Positions 48,879 to 58,322 are shown, numbered from the stretch's first letter. The stretch is DNA of 64,000 nucleotides from Kosakonia cowanii JCM 10956 = DSM 18146 (GCF_001975225.1 NZ_CP019445.1:2418001-2482000); one strand, 5' to 3'. Program-made: numbers and translations. The notes: generated by a model from the sequence alone, not told the origin.

Positions 48879-49091
48879 TTACGCGGTGACGGTGACGCTC
48901 TGCCCGTCGAAGGTCACGGTTTGCCCGGCGACAATTTTGCAACGCTTACGCGTTTCAACCACGCCGTCGACCTTAACATAACCGTCGGCGATAACGATCT
49001 TCGCCTGCGCGCCGCTCTCGCTCCAGCCTTCCAGTTTCAGCAGATCGCACAGCTCAACGTGCGGGTGTTTACCAAGGGAAAATGTTGCCAT
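48879..49091 (-). CDS. ybcJ: YbcJ, S4-like RNA-binding protein
   Basis: This 70-residue protein (E. coli 70) is a minimal S4-like RNA-binding domain: HPHVELCDLLKLEGWSESGAQAKIVIADGYVKVDGVVETRKRCKI. It is thought to act in RNA metabolism or as a small ribosome-associated factor, but this is not established. It follows folD with 1 bp between (stop 49093, start 49091), so it is co-transcribed and probably coupled. Its 3' end abuts the REP array. Confidence 0.93.
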   Translation of the reverse strand: MATFSLGKHPHVELCDLLKLEGWSESGAQAKIVIADGYVKVDGVVETRKRCKIVAGQTVTFDGQSVTVTA

Positions 49092-49092
49092 C

Positions 49093-49959
49093 TTAATTGC
49101 CTTTTACATCGTGATATTCTTCACACGCCTGCAGCGTGTTCTGGATCAGGGTTGCCACGGTCATTGGACCGACGCCGCCGGGGACAGGCGTAATGTAAGC
49201 GGCACGCGCAGCGGCCTCTTCAAACACCACATCACCCACTACTTTGCCGTTTTCCAGCCGGTTGATACCGACATCGACAACAATCGCGCCCTCTTTAATC
49301 CACTCGCCGGGAATAAAGCCCGGTTTGCCCACCGCGACGATCAGCAGATCGGCGTTTTCCACATGGTGGCGCAGGTTTTTAGTAAAGCGGTGCGTTACGG
49401 TGGTGGTGCAGCCGGCCAGCAGCAGCTCCATACTCATCGGGCGGCCAACAATGTTCGACGCGCCAATCACCACGGCGTTCAGACCGAAAGTGTCGATGTT
49501 GTAACGCTCAAGTAGGGTGACGATCCCACGCGGCGTGCAGGGCCGCAGGCGCGGTGCACGCTGACACAGACGTCCGACATTGTAAGGGTGAAAGCCGTCT
49601 ACGTCTTTATCGGGTGCAATACGCTCGAGCACTTTAACGTTGTCGATGCCCGCGGGCAGTGGCAGCTGTACCAGAATGCCATCGATTGCGCTGTCGGCAT
49701 TAAGCTTATCAATCAGCCCCAGCAGCTCGGCTTCGCTGGTGGTTTCCGGCAAATCGTAAGAGCGGGAGATAAAACCTACCTCCTCGCACGCTTTGCGTTT
49801 ACTGCCGACATAAATTTGTGAGGCCGGGTTGCTGCCAACCAAAACGACGGCCAGACCGGGCGCGCGAAAACCGGCGGCAACGCGGGCACGAACTTTTTCA
49901 GCAACCTCAGAGCGCACCTGCTGCGCAATCGTTTTACCATCAATAATTTTTGCTGCCAT
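49093..49959 (-). CDS. folD: FolD, methylenetetrahydrofolate dehydrogenase/cyclohydrolase
   Basis: FolD interconverts 5,10-methylene-THF, 5,10-methenyl-THF and 10-formyl-THF using NADP+. It has 288 residues, as in E. coli. The catalytic Tyr50 and Lys54 are in [15 protein letters not shown]. The folate site follows, with VQLPLP. The nucleotide-binding region is [18 protein letters not shown], and the C-terminal signature is [20 protein letters not shown]. It is the first gene of folD-ybcJ. Confidence 0.98.
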   Translation of the reverse strand: MAAKIIDGKTIAQQVRSEVAEKVRARVAAGFRAPGLAVVLVGSNPASQIYVGSKRKACEEVGFISRSYDLPETTSEAELLGLIDKLNADSAIDGILVQLPLPAGIDNVKVLERIAPDKDVDGFHPYNVGRLCQRAPRLRPCTPRGIVTLLERYNIDTFGLNAVVIGASNIVGRPMSMELLLAGCTTTVTHRFTKNLRHHVENADLLIVAVGKPGFIPGEWIKEGAIVVDVGINRLENGKVVGDVVFEEAAARAAYITPVPGGVGPMTVATLIQNTLQACEEYHDVKGN

Positions 49960-50472
49960 CAGAGAGAAGATCCATCTGTTAAATTGCCTAAAGGGGATGC
50001 GCGCTATTCTGTCAGAAGCACGCCGCGCTGTCAGTTACCGTTTGCGGATTTCACTTGCCAGCCTGGACGAGGCGAAAAGTTCTGATCATCAATTAACAAA
50101 AAAGAAACAACTCATCACCCCTAAGAAACGTAAGGTTAAGCCTGCGTCTGTGCGGTATTCGCCGCTATTTCATAAGCCTCCAATAAAATATGGCAGGGCT
50201 ATTTCTTAGCTCTTCTTAAGAAACCACTTAGGGGAAATGCAGCATTTGTGTCTATTTTAAAATTTGCGACAGGGATAATTTAATAGAGCAGCAAGTAATA
50301 ATGATAATTACATAACTTTAATTCGTTTTGCTTGACCTGGGGGGCATACGAATGAGGAGTGCTTCGTAATATTTTCACGGAAGAGAATATCTTTCGGGCA
50401 GTTAATGCCTTCAGTCATCGGCGAAATTCAACAGGATGATGAAGATCGCCAGAAGAATTATAAGGATATGAT
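49960..50472. other. AT-rich intergenic region between folD and the sfm operon
   Basis: This 513-bp divergent region holds the folD promoter side and the leader of the fimbrial operon. It is markedly AT-rich from about 50080 to 50340. I found no 9-bp inverted-repeat pair of the fimS type and no recombinase gene nearby, so phase inversion is not suggested. No gene is called; open frames here are short and lack ribosome sites. Confidence 0.6.
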
Positions 50473-51027
50473 ATGAACACCAGACCCATAGTTATTTCTC
50501 TTGCAGTTAGCATGATGCTGTTATCCGGTGTAGCGCAGGCCCGCGGGCCAGTCATTATTCCGGGTGGTAATATTCATTTTGAAGGTGAAATGGTACAGCT
50601 TGCCTGCGCGATTAGCGTGCAGTCAAACTCCCAGACCGTTGCCATGGGCCAATATCATACGACCTTGTTTAGCAATGTCGGTGATACGACGCCTCTGGTG
50701 CCGTTTACACTCACGGTAAATGACTGCGATCGCAGCGTTGCCACGCAGGCGTCTGTCGCTTTCGCAGGAAAGGCTGATGATGTCGATCCGACATTGTTAG
50801 CGCTTACTGCGGGCGACAGCGGCGCCAGCGCGAAAGGGGTGGCTATTGAGATCCTCGACAGTAATTCCCAAAAGCTGAAACCCGACGGTGTAACTTACTC
50901 TGTTGCGCAAAACCTGGCGACCGGAAGCAATACGTTGCGTTTCGCCGCCCGCTATAAAGCAACCTCGGCAGAAGTAACGCCGGGTTCGGCCAATGCTGAC
51001 ACGATGTTTATTATGAAGTACGAATAA
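50473..51027 (+). CDS. sfmA: SfmA-type major fimbrial subunit
   Basis: This 184-residue type 1-like pilin has a signal peptide ([18 protein letters not shown]). The mature protein has the chaperone-usher pilin pattern: [18 protein letters not shown] with the first Cys, a second Cys in [27 protein letters not shown], and the C-terminal beta-zipper FIMKYE with penultimate Tyr. It resembles E. coli SfmA throughout. It is the first gene of an sfmACDHF-type operon placed between folD and fimZ exactly as in E. coli. Confidence 0.92.
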   Translation: MNTRPIVISLAVSMMLLSGVAQARGPVIIPGGNIHFEGEMVQLACAISVQSNSQTVAMGQYHTTLFSNVGDTTPLVPFTLTVNDCDRSVATQASVAFAGKADDVDPTLLALTAGDSGASAKGVAIEILDSNSQKLKPDGVTYSVAQNLATGSNTLRFAARYKATSAEVTPGSANADTMFIMKYE

Positions 51028-51121
51028 GGAATGGGGGACAGGAGGCTACACTCTCAGGGATGAGTTCTTGTGGACATCTGTTTATTTTGTCTTGAATATT
51101 CTTATTACAAGAAAGTTGACC

Positions 51122-51808
51122 ATGCAGAATTTACTACGAATGGGTATTGCGGCTATATTTATTATTTCCAGTGCCGTAAATGCGGAAGGTGGGATTTCTT
51201 TAGGTGCCACGCGTGTTATATATCCGGCCGAGGCGAAACAGACTTCTCTCGCGGTGAATAATAGTGACAAGAAATCCCGTTTTTTAATTAATTCATGGGT
51301 TGAAAATGAGCAGGGGCAGAGAGTAAAAACATTTGCTATTACCCCGCCATTATTCGTTAGTGAACCGAACAGTGAAAATACGTTACGAATTATTTATGTC
51401 GGCCCACCGCTGCCCGGCGACCGGGAGTCGCTGTTCTGGCTCAATGTCAAAGCGATCCCCTCGGTGGATAAGGAGAGCATGGCGGGCAAAAACGTACTGC
51501 ATCTGGCGATTTTGTCCCGCATTAAGCTCTTTGTGCGCCCCTCAACGCTCGTCGATCCGGCAAGCGATGCCCCGGCGGCGCTGAGCTTTGCGCGCGAAGG
51601 GAACGCGCTGAAGATCACCAATAATTCGCCCTACTATCTTTCGCTGGTGAATGTGCATATTAACCAGCGGAAGTTAAACAACGTCATGGTTGCGCCAAAA
51701 AATAGTACGCAGGTGGTGTTGCCGTCCGATGCCCCGGGCGATCTCACTTTTCAGACAGTCAATGACTACGGTGCCGTGACGGCAGAAAGAACGGTTAGCC
51801 TGCGTTAG
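51122..51808 (+). CDS. sfmC: SfmC-type periplasmic pilus chaperone
   Basis: This 228-residue PapD-like chaperone runs from the ATG at 51122 ([13 protein letters not shown]). A signal peptide is cleaved near SAVNA-EGG. Two Ig-like domains carry [16 protein letters not shown], the Arg of the subunit-binding cleft, the G1 donor motif region ([28 protein letters not shown]) and the second-domain [16 protein letters not shown]. It ferries subunits to the usher by donor-strand complementation. An in-frame start at 51068 is also open but would disrupt the signal peptide. Confidence 0.93.
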   Translation: MQNLLRMGIAAIFIISSAVNAEGGISLGATRVIYPAEAKQTSLAVNNSDKKSRFLINSWVENEQGQRVKTFAITPPLFVSEPNSENTLRIIYVGPPLPGDRESLFWLNVKAIPSVDKESMAGKNVLHLAILSRIKLFVRPSTLVDPASDAPAALSFAREGNALKITNNSPYYLSLVNVHINQRKLNNVMVAPKNSTQVVLPSDAPGDLTFQTVNDYGAVTAERTVSLR

Positions 51809-51829
51809 ACGGGCGAGTGGTAAACATTT

Positions 51830-54355
51830 ATGACCATAAAATATCCTCCGCGCCGGTTCGCGCTCCCCATGCTGGCCGCGCTATGCCCGCTGGATCTCTA
51901 TGCTGAACGCTACTTCAATCCGGCTTTCTTATCTGACGATCCCGGCTCGGTCGCTGATTTATCGCTGCTGGAAAAAGGGTTTCAGCGCCCGGGCAGTTAC
52001 CGCGTCGATATCTGGCGCAACGATGAATTTATTACCACACAGGATATCCGCTTTGAGCGTGAGGCAAACAGCGCTGCTGGTAAAGCATCGGGCGGGTTAA
52101 CGCCCTGTTTCTCAGAAGCGCTATTAGCACGCCTTGGCGTCAATATGGCTGCATTCCCTGCGGTGAAGCTGCAGCGGGATCGCGACTGTATTGACATAAG
52201 CCAGGCTATCCCCGGGGCACAAACTGCCTTTACCTTTTCAACTATGCGGCTCGATATCGGCCTGCCACAGGCCTCAATGCATCTTCACGCCCGTGACTAC
52301 ATCCCGCCGGAATCATGGGATGAAGGCATTCCCGCCGCGTTGTTAAATTACAGCTTTAGCGGTAACCACGGCACGCAGCGCGACAGCTATTTTGTGGCTC
52401 TGCAGAGCGGGCTAAATTATGGTCCCTGGCGGCTGCGTAACAGTGGGGCGTTGCGCAACGCAGGCACCGGCAACCGACGCTGGGAAAGCATTGCCAGCTG
52501 GCTACAGCGGACGGTTGTACCGCTGAAAAGCGAGCTGGTGATGGGGGACAGTAATACGCAGAATGCACTGTTTGATAGCATTGGTTTTCGCGGCCTGCGC
52601 CTCTTTTCAGCGGACGCCATGTACCCCGATAGCCAGCAGGGCTATGCGCCCACCGTGCGCGGCATTGCGCGAACGCCAGCGAGGCTCACCATTCGCCAGA
52701 ATGGCTACGTCATCTATCAAAGCACGGTTGCCGCCGGGCCTTTTACCATCACCGATCTCAATCCGACCTCCTCCAGCGGCGATCTTGACGTTGTGCTGGA
52801 GGAGAAAGATGGCAGCGAGCAGCGTTATAGCGTCCCCTATTCGACGCTGCCGCTGCTGCAGCGTGAAGGACGCATCAAATATGATGTGGTCGCCGGGCGT
52901 TATCGCAGCGGCAACCGTCAGTACGCTTCGCCCTTTTTTACCCAGGGAACGATGGTGGCGGGGCTGGCAAATGGCTATACCCTGTACGGCGGCACGCAGC
53001 TTGCCAGCGATTACACGGCGTTTGCCAGCGGTGCAGGCGTGAATATGGGCAATCTGGGAGCGCTCTCACTCGATCTTACCCATGCGCGCAGCCGCCTTGC
53101 CAACGCTCGCAAAGAGCAGGGCGAGTCGCTGCGCTTTATGTATGCCAACTCCCTCAATCAACTTGGCACACACTTTCAGTTTCTGGCATGGCGCTACTCG
53201 ACGCGCGGTTTTCACACGCTGGACGAGGTGGCGTATCCGGCCAGCGAAAACGCGGTCGGTGAAGTCAAACCATCAGGAGAGGGAAGCGCGAACAAAAAGC
53301 GGCGCTTGCAGGCCAATGTCACGCATAGCTTGACCGATTATGGATCGCTCTATATCTCCGGCATGCAGCAAACCTATTGGGATAAATCGCGTAGCCGACG
53401 CTGGTTGCAGCTTGGCTATGCCGATGGCTGGCGAGGGATGAGCTATGCCGTGTCGTGGTCGTGGAGCTACGCTTCCGGCGACAGGCGGGCGGAACGTATC
53501 GCAGCGCTCAATATCTCTGTTCCCTTTAGCGCCCTCGGATTTGGGGCGGGCGGCAGTGCGGCGCAAAACGTCTACGCCAGCGCCAACTTCAACCGCAGCA
53601 GCAGCGGGCAGTCCAGCTGGCAGACCGGCATTGGCGGGACACTGCTGGAGGACGGCAACCTCAGCTACAACCTCAATCAGGGGAGCAGTAATTCCCGCGG
53701 CTATAACGGCAGTGCAAATGCTCACTGGCAGGCGGCATGGGGCAGGCTTAATCTCGGCTACAACTACGATAAACAGCAGCGCGACTATAACTGGCAATTC
53801 GGTGGTGGCGCGGTAGCCCATGCCGATGGCCTCACGTTTGCCCAGCCGCTTGGCGATACCAATGTGCTGATAAAAGCGCCGGGCGCGCAGGGGGTACGTA
53901 TTGAAAATCAGCCGGCAATTACTACCGACTGGCGCGGTTACGCTGTGGTGCCGTATGCCACCGTCTATCGCCAAAATCGCGTTGCGCTTGATACGGCGAC
54001 GCTCAGCGATCATACCGATCTTGAGAATAATGTCGGCAGCGTCGTGCCCACCGAGGGCGCGTTGGTGCGCGCCAGTTTCACGACCCGTATTGGCGTGCGT
54101 GCGCTGCTTACCGTCATGCGCGGAGACCGCGCGGTTCCCTTTGGCTCGCTGGTCACTGAACGCGGCAGCGGCGTCAGCAGCATGGTGGGCGAGGAGGGAC
54201 AGATCTTTTTAAGCGGATTACCGCTGCGTGGAGAGTTACTGGTGCAGTGGGGGGAGCGCGATCACGAACGCTGCTTCGCCCCGTATACCTTGCCGGAAGC
54301 CAGCCTGCAGCAGCCCATCACCCTCGCCAGTGCACACTGTGTCAGTAAAGGATAA
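51830..54355 (+). CDS. sfmD: SfmD-type fimbrial outer-membrane usher
   Basis: This 841-residue protein (E. coli SfmD is slightly longer) forms the assembly pore for the fimbria. The N-terminal signal (residues 1-25) leads to RYFNPAFLSDDPGSVADLSLLEKGFQRPGSY, the usher N-domain. A 24-strand barrel follows with the plug domain near ARLTIRQNGYVIYQSTVAAGPFTITDLNP, then C-terminal domains (FGSLVTERGSGVSSMVGEEGQIFLSGLP and a Cys pair near the end). It follows sfmC by 21 bp and precedes the adhesin by 4 bp. Confidence 0.93.
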   Translation: MTIKYPPRRFALPMLAALCPLDLYAERYFNPAFLSDDPGSVADLSLLEKGFQRPGSYRVDIWRNDEFITTQDIRFEREANSAAGKASGGLTPCFSEALLARLGVNMAAFPAVKLQRDRDCIDISQAIPGAQTAFTFSTMRLDIGLPQASMHLHARDYIPPESWDEGIPAALLNYSFSGNHGTQRDSYFVALQSGLNYGPWRLRNSGALRNAGTGNRRWESIASWLQRTVVPLKSELVMGDSNTQNALFDSIGFRGLRLFSADAMYPDSQQGYAPTVRGIARTPARLTIRQNGYVIYQSTVAAGPFTITDLNPTSSSGDLDVVLEEKDGSEQRYSVPYSTLPLLQREGRIKYDVVAGRYRSGNRQYASPFFTQGTMVAGLANGYTLYGGTQLASDYTAFASGAGVNMGNLGALSLDLTHARSRLANARKEQGESLRFMYANSLNQLGTHFQFLAWRYSTRGFHTLDEVAYPASENAVGEVKPSGEGSANKKRRLQANVTHSLTDYGSLYISGMQQTYWDKSRSRRWLQLGYADGWRGMSYAVSWSWSYASGDRRAERIAALNISVPFSALGFGAGGSAAQNVYASANFNRSSSGQSSWQTGIGGTLLEDGNLSYNLNQGSSNSRGYNGSANAHWQAAWGRLNLGYNYDKQQRDYNWQFGGGAVAHADGLTFAQPLGDTNVLIKAPGAQGVRIENQPAITTDWRGYAVVPYATVYRQNRVALDTATLSDHTDLENNVGSVVPTEGALVRASFTTRIGVRALLTVMRGDRAVPFGSLVTERGSGVSSMVGEEGQIFLSGLPLRGELLVQWGERDHERCFAPYTLPEASLQQPITLASAHCVSKG

Positions 54356-54359
54356 CGCG

Positions 54360-55355
54360 ATGCGACCGATTTTTGCCGGCGTGTTATGGCTTGCGGCAAC
54401 GCAGGCCTTCGCCGCCAGTTGTTACAACGCCAACGGTACACCAACCGATATTACATATGATTTGTCGAACAGCTTCGATGGCAGCAGTAACCGGCTCAAT
54501 AAAGTGGTTACGCGATCGGAGAAATCAGCGTGGATCGGCGTACGGGCAATCTGCCCGGCGGGAACCCAACAAACGCATACCTACCGCAGTTACGTCACGC
54601 GTTTCCCGGTGGAATTTACTGCGCACGGTTACCACTATCTACAAATTTCCCCGCATTTGCAGGCGGCGATGCGCATCCGCGACAGCTTTGCCGGTGAATT
54701 TTATCCGCCGGGTAACTATATCCGCATGGGGCAGGAGGAGGATGTGGCGAAGCAGCGGCCATTCGGCGTGATGGACTCGCAGCTGCTGCTCAAGCTGCGG
54801 GTGACCGAGCGCTTTATGAACCAGGTAACTATCCCGCAGCAGACCCTCTTTACCGTTTACGTCACCACCGGGGTAAACGATCCGCTGATCACGCCGGTCT
54901 ATACCATCAGCCTCGGCGGGGTGGTGGAAGTGCCGCAGCGCTGCGAGGTGAATGCCGGGCAGGTGGTGGAGTTTGATTTTGGTGATATTCGCGCCGCACT
55001 GTTTAGCGAGGCCGGAGCGGGGAATCGCCCACGCGGTGTGACGCCGCAAAGTCAAACGGTGTCAATCAGCTGTACCAATGTTCACGCCCGGGCGTACATC
55101 TCGGTGCGGCTCGAAGCGGAAAAGTCGGACAACCACATACTGCTCTCAGATAATCCGGATCTGGGCTTTGTGGTCGCCAATGAGATGGGCCAGCCCTTTA
55201 CGCCCAATAATATTTTCAGTGTGATCCCACTTCAGCTCGATAAGAATGCTGCGGCACAGGTCGGTATTCGTGCCTGGCCCGTCAGCGTTACCGGCAAGAA
55301 ACCGGCAGAGGGGCCCTTCAGCGCCCGCGGATTTTTACGCGTGGAATATAATTAA
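54360..55355 (+). CDS. sfmH: SfmH-type two-domain fimbrial tip adhesin
   Basis: This 331-residue protein runs from the ATG at 54360 (MRPIFAGVLWLAATQAFA signal). A longer frame open from 54228 lies within the usher gene. The N-terminal lectin-like half has Cys residues at CYNANG and ICPAGTQ and is divergent from FimH. The C-terminal pilin domain begins at VVEVPQRCEVNAGQVVEFDFGDI and ends GFLRVEYN, typical of tip adhesins. Receptor specificity cannot be predicted. Confidence 0.82.
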   Translation: MRPIFAGVLWLAATQAFAASCYNANGTPTDITYDLSNSFDGSSNRLNKVVTRSEKSAWIGVRAICPAGTQQTHTYRSYVTRFPVEFTAHGYHYLQISPHLQAAMRIRDSFAGEFYPPGNYIRMGQEEDVAKQRPFGVMDSQLLLKLRVTERFMNQVTIPQQTLFTVYVTTGVNDPLITPVYTISLGGVVEVPQRCEVNAGQVVEFDFGDIRAALFSEAGAGNRPRGVTPQSQTVSISCTNVHARAYISVRLEAEKSDNHILLSDNPDLGFVVANEMGQPFTPNNIFSVIPLQLDKNAAAQVGIRAWPVSVTGKKPAEGPFSARGFLRVEYN

Positions 55356-55364
55356 GGAGCCGTA

Positions 55365-55865
55365 ATGCCCCGGTTTTTACACTTTTTCTTGCTGCTCGGC
55401 TACGGGATCAATGTTGCCGCTGCGCAAAGCAACATTGAGCTGCGCGCGAGGGTTATTCACGCCGGTTGTGCGGTGGAAAGCAGCGATAACCACAAAACCG
55501 TTTCGTTAGGACGCTGGCCGGTCAGGAAGTTGCAGATGGCAGGGAGTATCACCACTCCGGTCGCCTTTTCGTTGAAACTGAAGGGGTGCCCGCCGGGAAG
55601 TGTTTCGATAACCTTTTCGGGAAAAGCCGCCAGTAATCCGGCATGGCTGGCACTCAGCGACGATAAGATGGTGCATCAGGTGGCGATCCAACTGCGCGAC
55701 CACGATCTGTCGCCTTTAGATCTTGAGGCACCCAGCCAGGCAATTAGCGTGGATTACAATGGCAATTCGCTTTTGCAGTTCTTTGCCAATTACATTGCGC
55801 TGGTGAATAACCCTACGCCTGGTATTGCTAAATCAGATGCCACGTTTACCATTAATTATTATTAA
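55365..55865 (+). CDS. sfmF: SfmF-type minor fimbrial subunit
   Basis: This 166-residue protein has a signal peptide (LHFFLLLGYGINVAAA). The pilin fold has Cys residues in HAGCAVESSD and LKGCPPGSV, a conserved central VAIQLRDHDLSPL and the C-terminal TFTINYY. It probably forms part of the tip fibrillum or the linker. It is the last gene of the operon, ending at a bidirectional terminator shared with fimZ. Confidence 0.87.
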   Translation: MPRFLHFFLLLGYGINVAAAQSNIELRARVIHAGCAVESSDNHKTVSLGRWPVRKLQMAGSITTPVAFSLKLKGCPPGSVSITFSGKAASNPAWLALSDDKMVHQVAIQLRDHDLSPLDLEAPSQAISVDYNGNSLLQFFANYIALVNNPTPGIAKSDATFTINYY

Positions 55866-55890
55866 GCTTTCTTTTAACGCGAGGGTTTAT

Positions 55891-55919
55891 AAAAGGCCGC
55901 ACCTGTTGCGGCCTTTTTT
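55891..55919. terminator. Bidirectional terminator between sfmF and fimZ
   Basis: A perfect 10-bp stem AAAAGGCCGC/GCGGCCTTTT with a 7-nt loop has T-runs on both strands. It serves the convergent sfm operon and fimZ, and the fimZ stop codon overlaps its edge. Confidence 0.93.
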
Positions 55920-56550
55920 ATAAGAGTTCGTGGGCCTTGGCATAATCAATCAGCTCAACGATGGTATGAACGCCTAGTTTAGAGAAGATATTTGATTTAT
56001 GGGCGCTGATGGTTTTGTTGCTGAGAATCAATTGTTCCGCAATCTCTTTGTTCGAAAAACCGTTAGCCAGGTAGCGTAATACCGTGACTTCGCGATTAGA
56101 GAGCGGCATATCCCGCGTTTCCCCTTTACGTTTGCCGGGGTGATTAATGTAATTGAGCGTTTCGGAAGGAAAGAAAGAGTATCCGGCAAGAATCATCTTT
56201 ACCGCATTATAAATATCGTTGAGATCTTTTCTTTTACTGACGAAACCATTCGCGCCTGCGCGGATTGCACGTGCGGCATAAAACGACTCTGATTTTGAAG
56301 AGAGAAAAAGCACGTTGACGTCTTCGCGTACTGCTTTGATTTTTCTCAATAAAGTAAAGCCATCAGTCTTCGGTAATTCAATATCCAGAATAACCAGATC
56401 AACTTTATTAGCGCGAATAAAATCAAGCGCGCTGCGGCTGTCATCTGTTTTCAGAACGACTTTTACATTCTGGCTTTTCTGTAACAGAACTTCTATCGAC
56501 ATCCTGACGATAGGATGTTCATCCATAATAATGACGGAAGCCGGTTTCAT
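55918..56550 (-). CDS. fimZ: FimZ, LuxR-type response regulator of fimbrial genes
   Basis: This 210-residue protein (E. coli 210) runs from the ATG at 56550 (MKPASVIIMDEHPIVR). The receiver domain has phospho-acceptor D56 (LVILDIELP), the switch Ser in FLSSKSE and Lys in GFVSKRKD. The C-terminal LuxR HTH is LSNREVTVLRYLANGFSNKEIAEQLILSNKTISAHKSNIFSKL. In Salmonella, FimZ activates fimA and represses motility; here it lies convergent to the sfm operon and upstream of a FimY-like gene on the same strand. Confidence 0.95.
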   Translation of the reverse strand: MKPASVIIMDEHPIVRMSIEVLLQKSQNVKVVLKTDDSRSALDFIRANKVDLVILDIELPKTDGFTLLRKIKAVREDVNVLFLSSKSESFYAARAIRAGANGFVSKRKDLNDIYNAVKMILAGYSFFPSETLNYINHPGKRKGETRDMPLSNREVTVLRYLANGFSNKEIAEQLILSNKTISAHKSNIFSKLGVHTIVELIDYAKAHELL

Positions 56551-57162
56551 CTTTTTTAGCCTCTGATTGTTTTTTATGCCTCGTCTACGCAGGTGTGCCA
56601 CAGACGTTAAGAAGAGTAATTGCCGTTGACGTTTTCTGTGACGAAGATAATTTTCATGGGAAAACCGGTAGCATCCTGGTGTCTGCCAGACTATTTCCCC
56701 TCGCAGACTGCGAAGGGGAGAAATAATCTATTCCGTATTAACGCAAGAGAAATGGCGTGCGAGTTAATGCGCTAGATCAATTATACCTGGTAAATATGTA
56801 TGGAGAGGTCTTATGAGTTAGCGTGAGTTATTTGCCGACAGGAAATCCTGAAGAATAAAAGCGCATAAAAGATATTTGAATCTATCTGTTATCAATTTTT
56901 CTTGTTTTAGTGAATTATCATTTTTACGGCGAGCAAAACAAAATAACAAACTGATTGTTTTCAGCGTGTTAAGAAGATGAATGGCACATTATTCGCAGCC
57001 TGAGTGGACAAAGCATTGTGGAGAGCGGATACCAGAGAAAGACAGGCGCTCTCTCTGGCTCCAGGATTTGTTTGAATTGTTATTGTCTTGTGAAAAATGC
57101 ACTGCCGAGCTGTGCGTTCTTCTTCCTTTTAACCCCGAGGGCAAGATGAGGAGTGGTTTTAT
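56551..57162. other. AT-rich intergenic region upstream of fimZ
   Basis: This 612-bp AT-rich region lies between fimZ and the FimY-like gene (both minus strand) and presumably holds the fimZ promoter. A 65-codon plus-strand frame at 56981-57178 is discussed separately. No other gene, repeat or RNA is evident. Confidence 0.6.
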
Positions 57163-57178
57163 TCATAGCGTCTGGTGA
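56981..57178 (+). CDS. Doubtful small ORF antisense to the fimY-like 3' end
   Basis: This 65-codon frame begins MAHYSQPEWTKHCGER and contains a Cys-rich middle (LLLSCEKCTAELCVLLPF). GTTAAGAAGATGA precedes the ATG, giving a weak ribosome site. Its 3' end overlaps the convergent FimY-like gene by 16 bp. I recognise no family. It may be a chance frame in an AT-rich spacer. Confidence 0.25.
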   Translation: MAHYSQPEWTKHCGERIPEKDRRSLWLQDLFELLLSCEKCTAELCVLLPFNPEGKMRSGFIHSVW

Positions 57179-57888
57179 TGCCTGTTAAGGGTCAGACGAT
57201 GCAGGAGATGAATAAGACTTTGTCGATCGGGAAGGCCAAGCAGCTTAAGTTGGGTATTGAGTCGGTAAACAACGCGGTGATAGGGAAGGTTGAGTTGTCG
57301 TGCGATGCGTTTCATGGTTAATCCTCGCGCCAGTGAAGAGAGAATTTTCCACTCTGTGGCCGGAAAGAGCGGAGCGTGAATACTTCTTTCAGGGGGCACC
57401 AACAGCGCCTGGCGGAACGGAACAACGGAGAGATCGCGGGCAATAACATGAAACGGGCCCGCTGCGCGCAGAAAGCTCATTTGCGCCGGATCGTCTTTTG
57501 ACGTTAAGAGATAGATGTGCAGACCGCGATTACATAAATTGGGCTGCCGCAGGGTTTCCAGCGCCTCCAGCCTGGAGGTGGTCAGGGTCTCCATATCGAC
57601 AATTAAGTGCGACAGATAGGGTTCGCAAAGCTGATGATTTGCCATCTCAAGCGATGGAAAGACCGCATTGCGTTTACCGGAGAAGAGGCAACTGCGCCAG
57701 GCATAACTCAGGTAGTGGTCGGTAGAGATTAGCGTCTGGCTAATCATATATTCCGGCAGTGCGAAATTGAGTTGCTGAACCAGTTGTTCCAGCGTATCGA
57801 AAAGGGGAGGCGTTGCGCCCCGGTAAGGTAGAACCCGATGTGTCGGTTTATCGCTGCGATGTTTTTCTCTACGGATACGTTTTCGCAT
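57163..57888 (-). CDS. FimY-like LuxR-type fimbrial regulator
   Basis: This 241-residue protein runs from the ATG at 57888 (MRKRIRREKHRSDKP), with GAGGG 5 nt upstream; a 266-residue frame from 57963 lacks such a site. The N-terminus is very basic. The middle resembles a degenerate receiver-like domain (LSHLIVDMETLTTSRLEALETL). A C-terminal helix-turn-helix of LuxR type follows: TEWKILSSLARGLTMKRIARQLNLPYHRVVYRLNTQLKLLG. Length, order and position between fimZ and tRNA-Arg match Salmonella fimY (240 residues); E. coli has no such gene here. Salmonella FimY works with FimZ to activate fimA. The assignment by context and architecture is inference. Confidence 0.7.
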   Translation of the reverse strand: MRKRIRREKHRSDKPTHRVLPYRGATPPLFDTLEQLVQQLNFALPEYMISQTLISTDHYLSYAWRSCLFSGKRNAVFPSLEMANHQLCEPYLSHLIVDMETLTTSRLEALETLRQPNLCNRGLHIYLLTSKDDPAQMSFLRAAGPFHVIARDLSVVPFRQALLVPPERSIHAPLFPATEWKILSSLARGLTMKRIARQLNLPYHRVVYRLNTQLKLLGLPDRQSLIHLLHRLTLNRHHQTL

Positions 57889-58176
57889 TTTTCCCTCGCC
57901 AACGTATTTTATTATTCGGCTAAAACGCCCTGTCCATTGAGGCTTTGTCAGCAGCAAACCCACGCTGCATGTCCTGTTTTATGCCCTGTTAAGAGCAACA
58001 TTCTTACAATCTGATTCATGCAGAAACAGGTACAGATACTTAAAGCCATCTGCGACATTTCCCAATAAGTGGGGCAGGGTTAAGGCGGGGACGTAGGCGT
58101 AACGGTGCATAAACTGGCGGATTGCCGGGAAAACGCGCAGGCGCGTTCACTTCGCAGGCAACCCGCCTAAAATACA

Positions 58177-58204
58177 TTGACTCACCTGGTGCTCACCGTA
58201 TAAT
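58177..58204 (+). promoter_or_regulatory. Sigma-70 promoter of the tRNA-Arg gene
   Basis: The -35 TTGACT (58177-58182) and perfect -10 TATAAT (58199-58204) are separated by 16 bp, about 40 bp upstream of the tRNA 5' end. This is a strong promoter of the expected type. The rest of the 357-bp gap between the fimY-like gene and the tRNA contains nothing else recognisable. Confidence 0.88.
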
Positions 58205-58245
58205 TCCAGGCGTTTCCACCGTAAAGGTGGTGACATTCGCGCAAT

Positions 58246-58322
58246 GCGCCCTTAGCTCAGCTGGATAGAGCAACGGCCTTCTAAGCCGTAGGTCACAGGT
58301 TCGAACCCTGTAGGGCGTACCA
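58246..58322 (+). tRNA. argU: tRNA-Arg (anticodon UCU), argU/fimU
   Basis: This 77-nt cloverleaf has a genomically encoded CCA. The D arm is AGCTCAG..GGATAGAGC. The anticodon TCT is at 58280-58282 in CTTCTAAG. The T arm is ACAGGTTCGAACCCTGT. It reads rare AGA codons. The acceptor stem pairs GCGCCCT with AGGGCGT, so the first pair is G1-U72 and the discriminator is A73; the E. coli gene has G1-C72 and G73. In Salmonella this tRNA (fimU) is needed for FimY translation. The gene is a classical integration site, and accessory genes follow it here. Confidence 0.97.

Noticed and set aside
48478..48942. Repetitive ORFs on both strands across the 60-bp array
   Set aside because: The translations repeat (e.g. 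ARWRCAYRAYDF) because the DNA repeats; no ribosome sites, and all are explained by the REP array.
49960..50472. Invertible fimS-like switch upstream of sfmA
   Set aside because: No matching pair of short inverted repeats and no FimB/FimE-type recombinase gene found.
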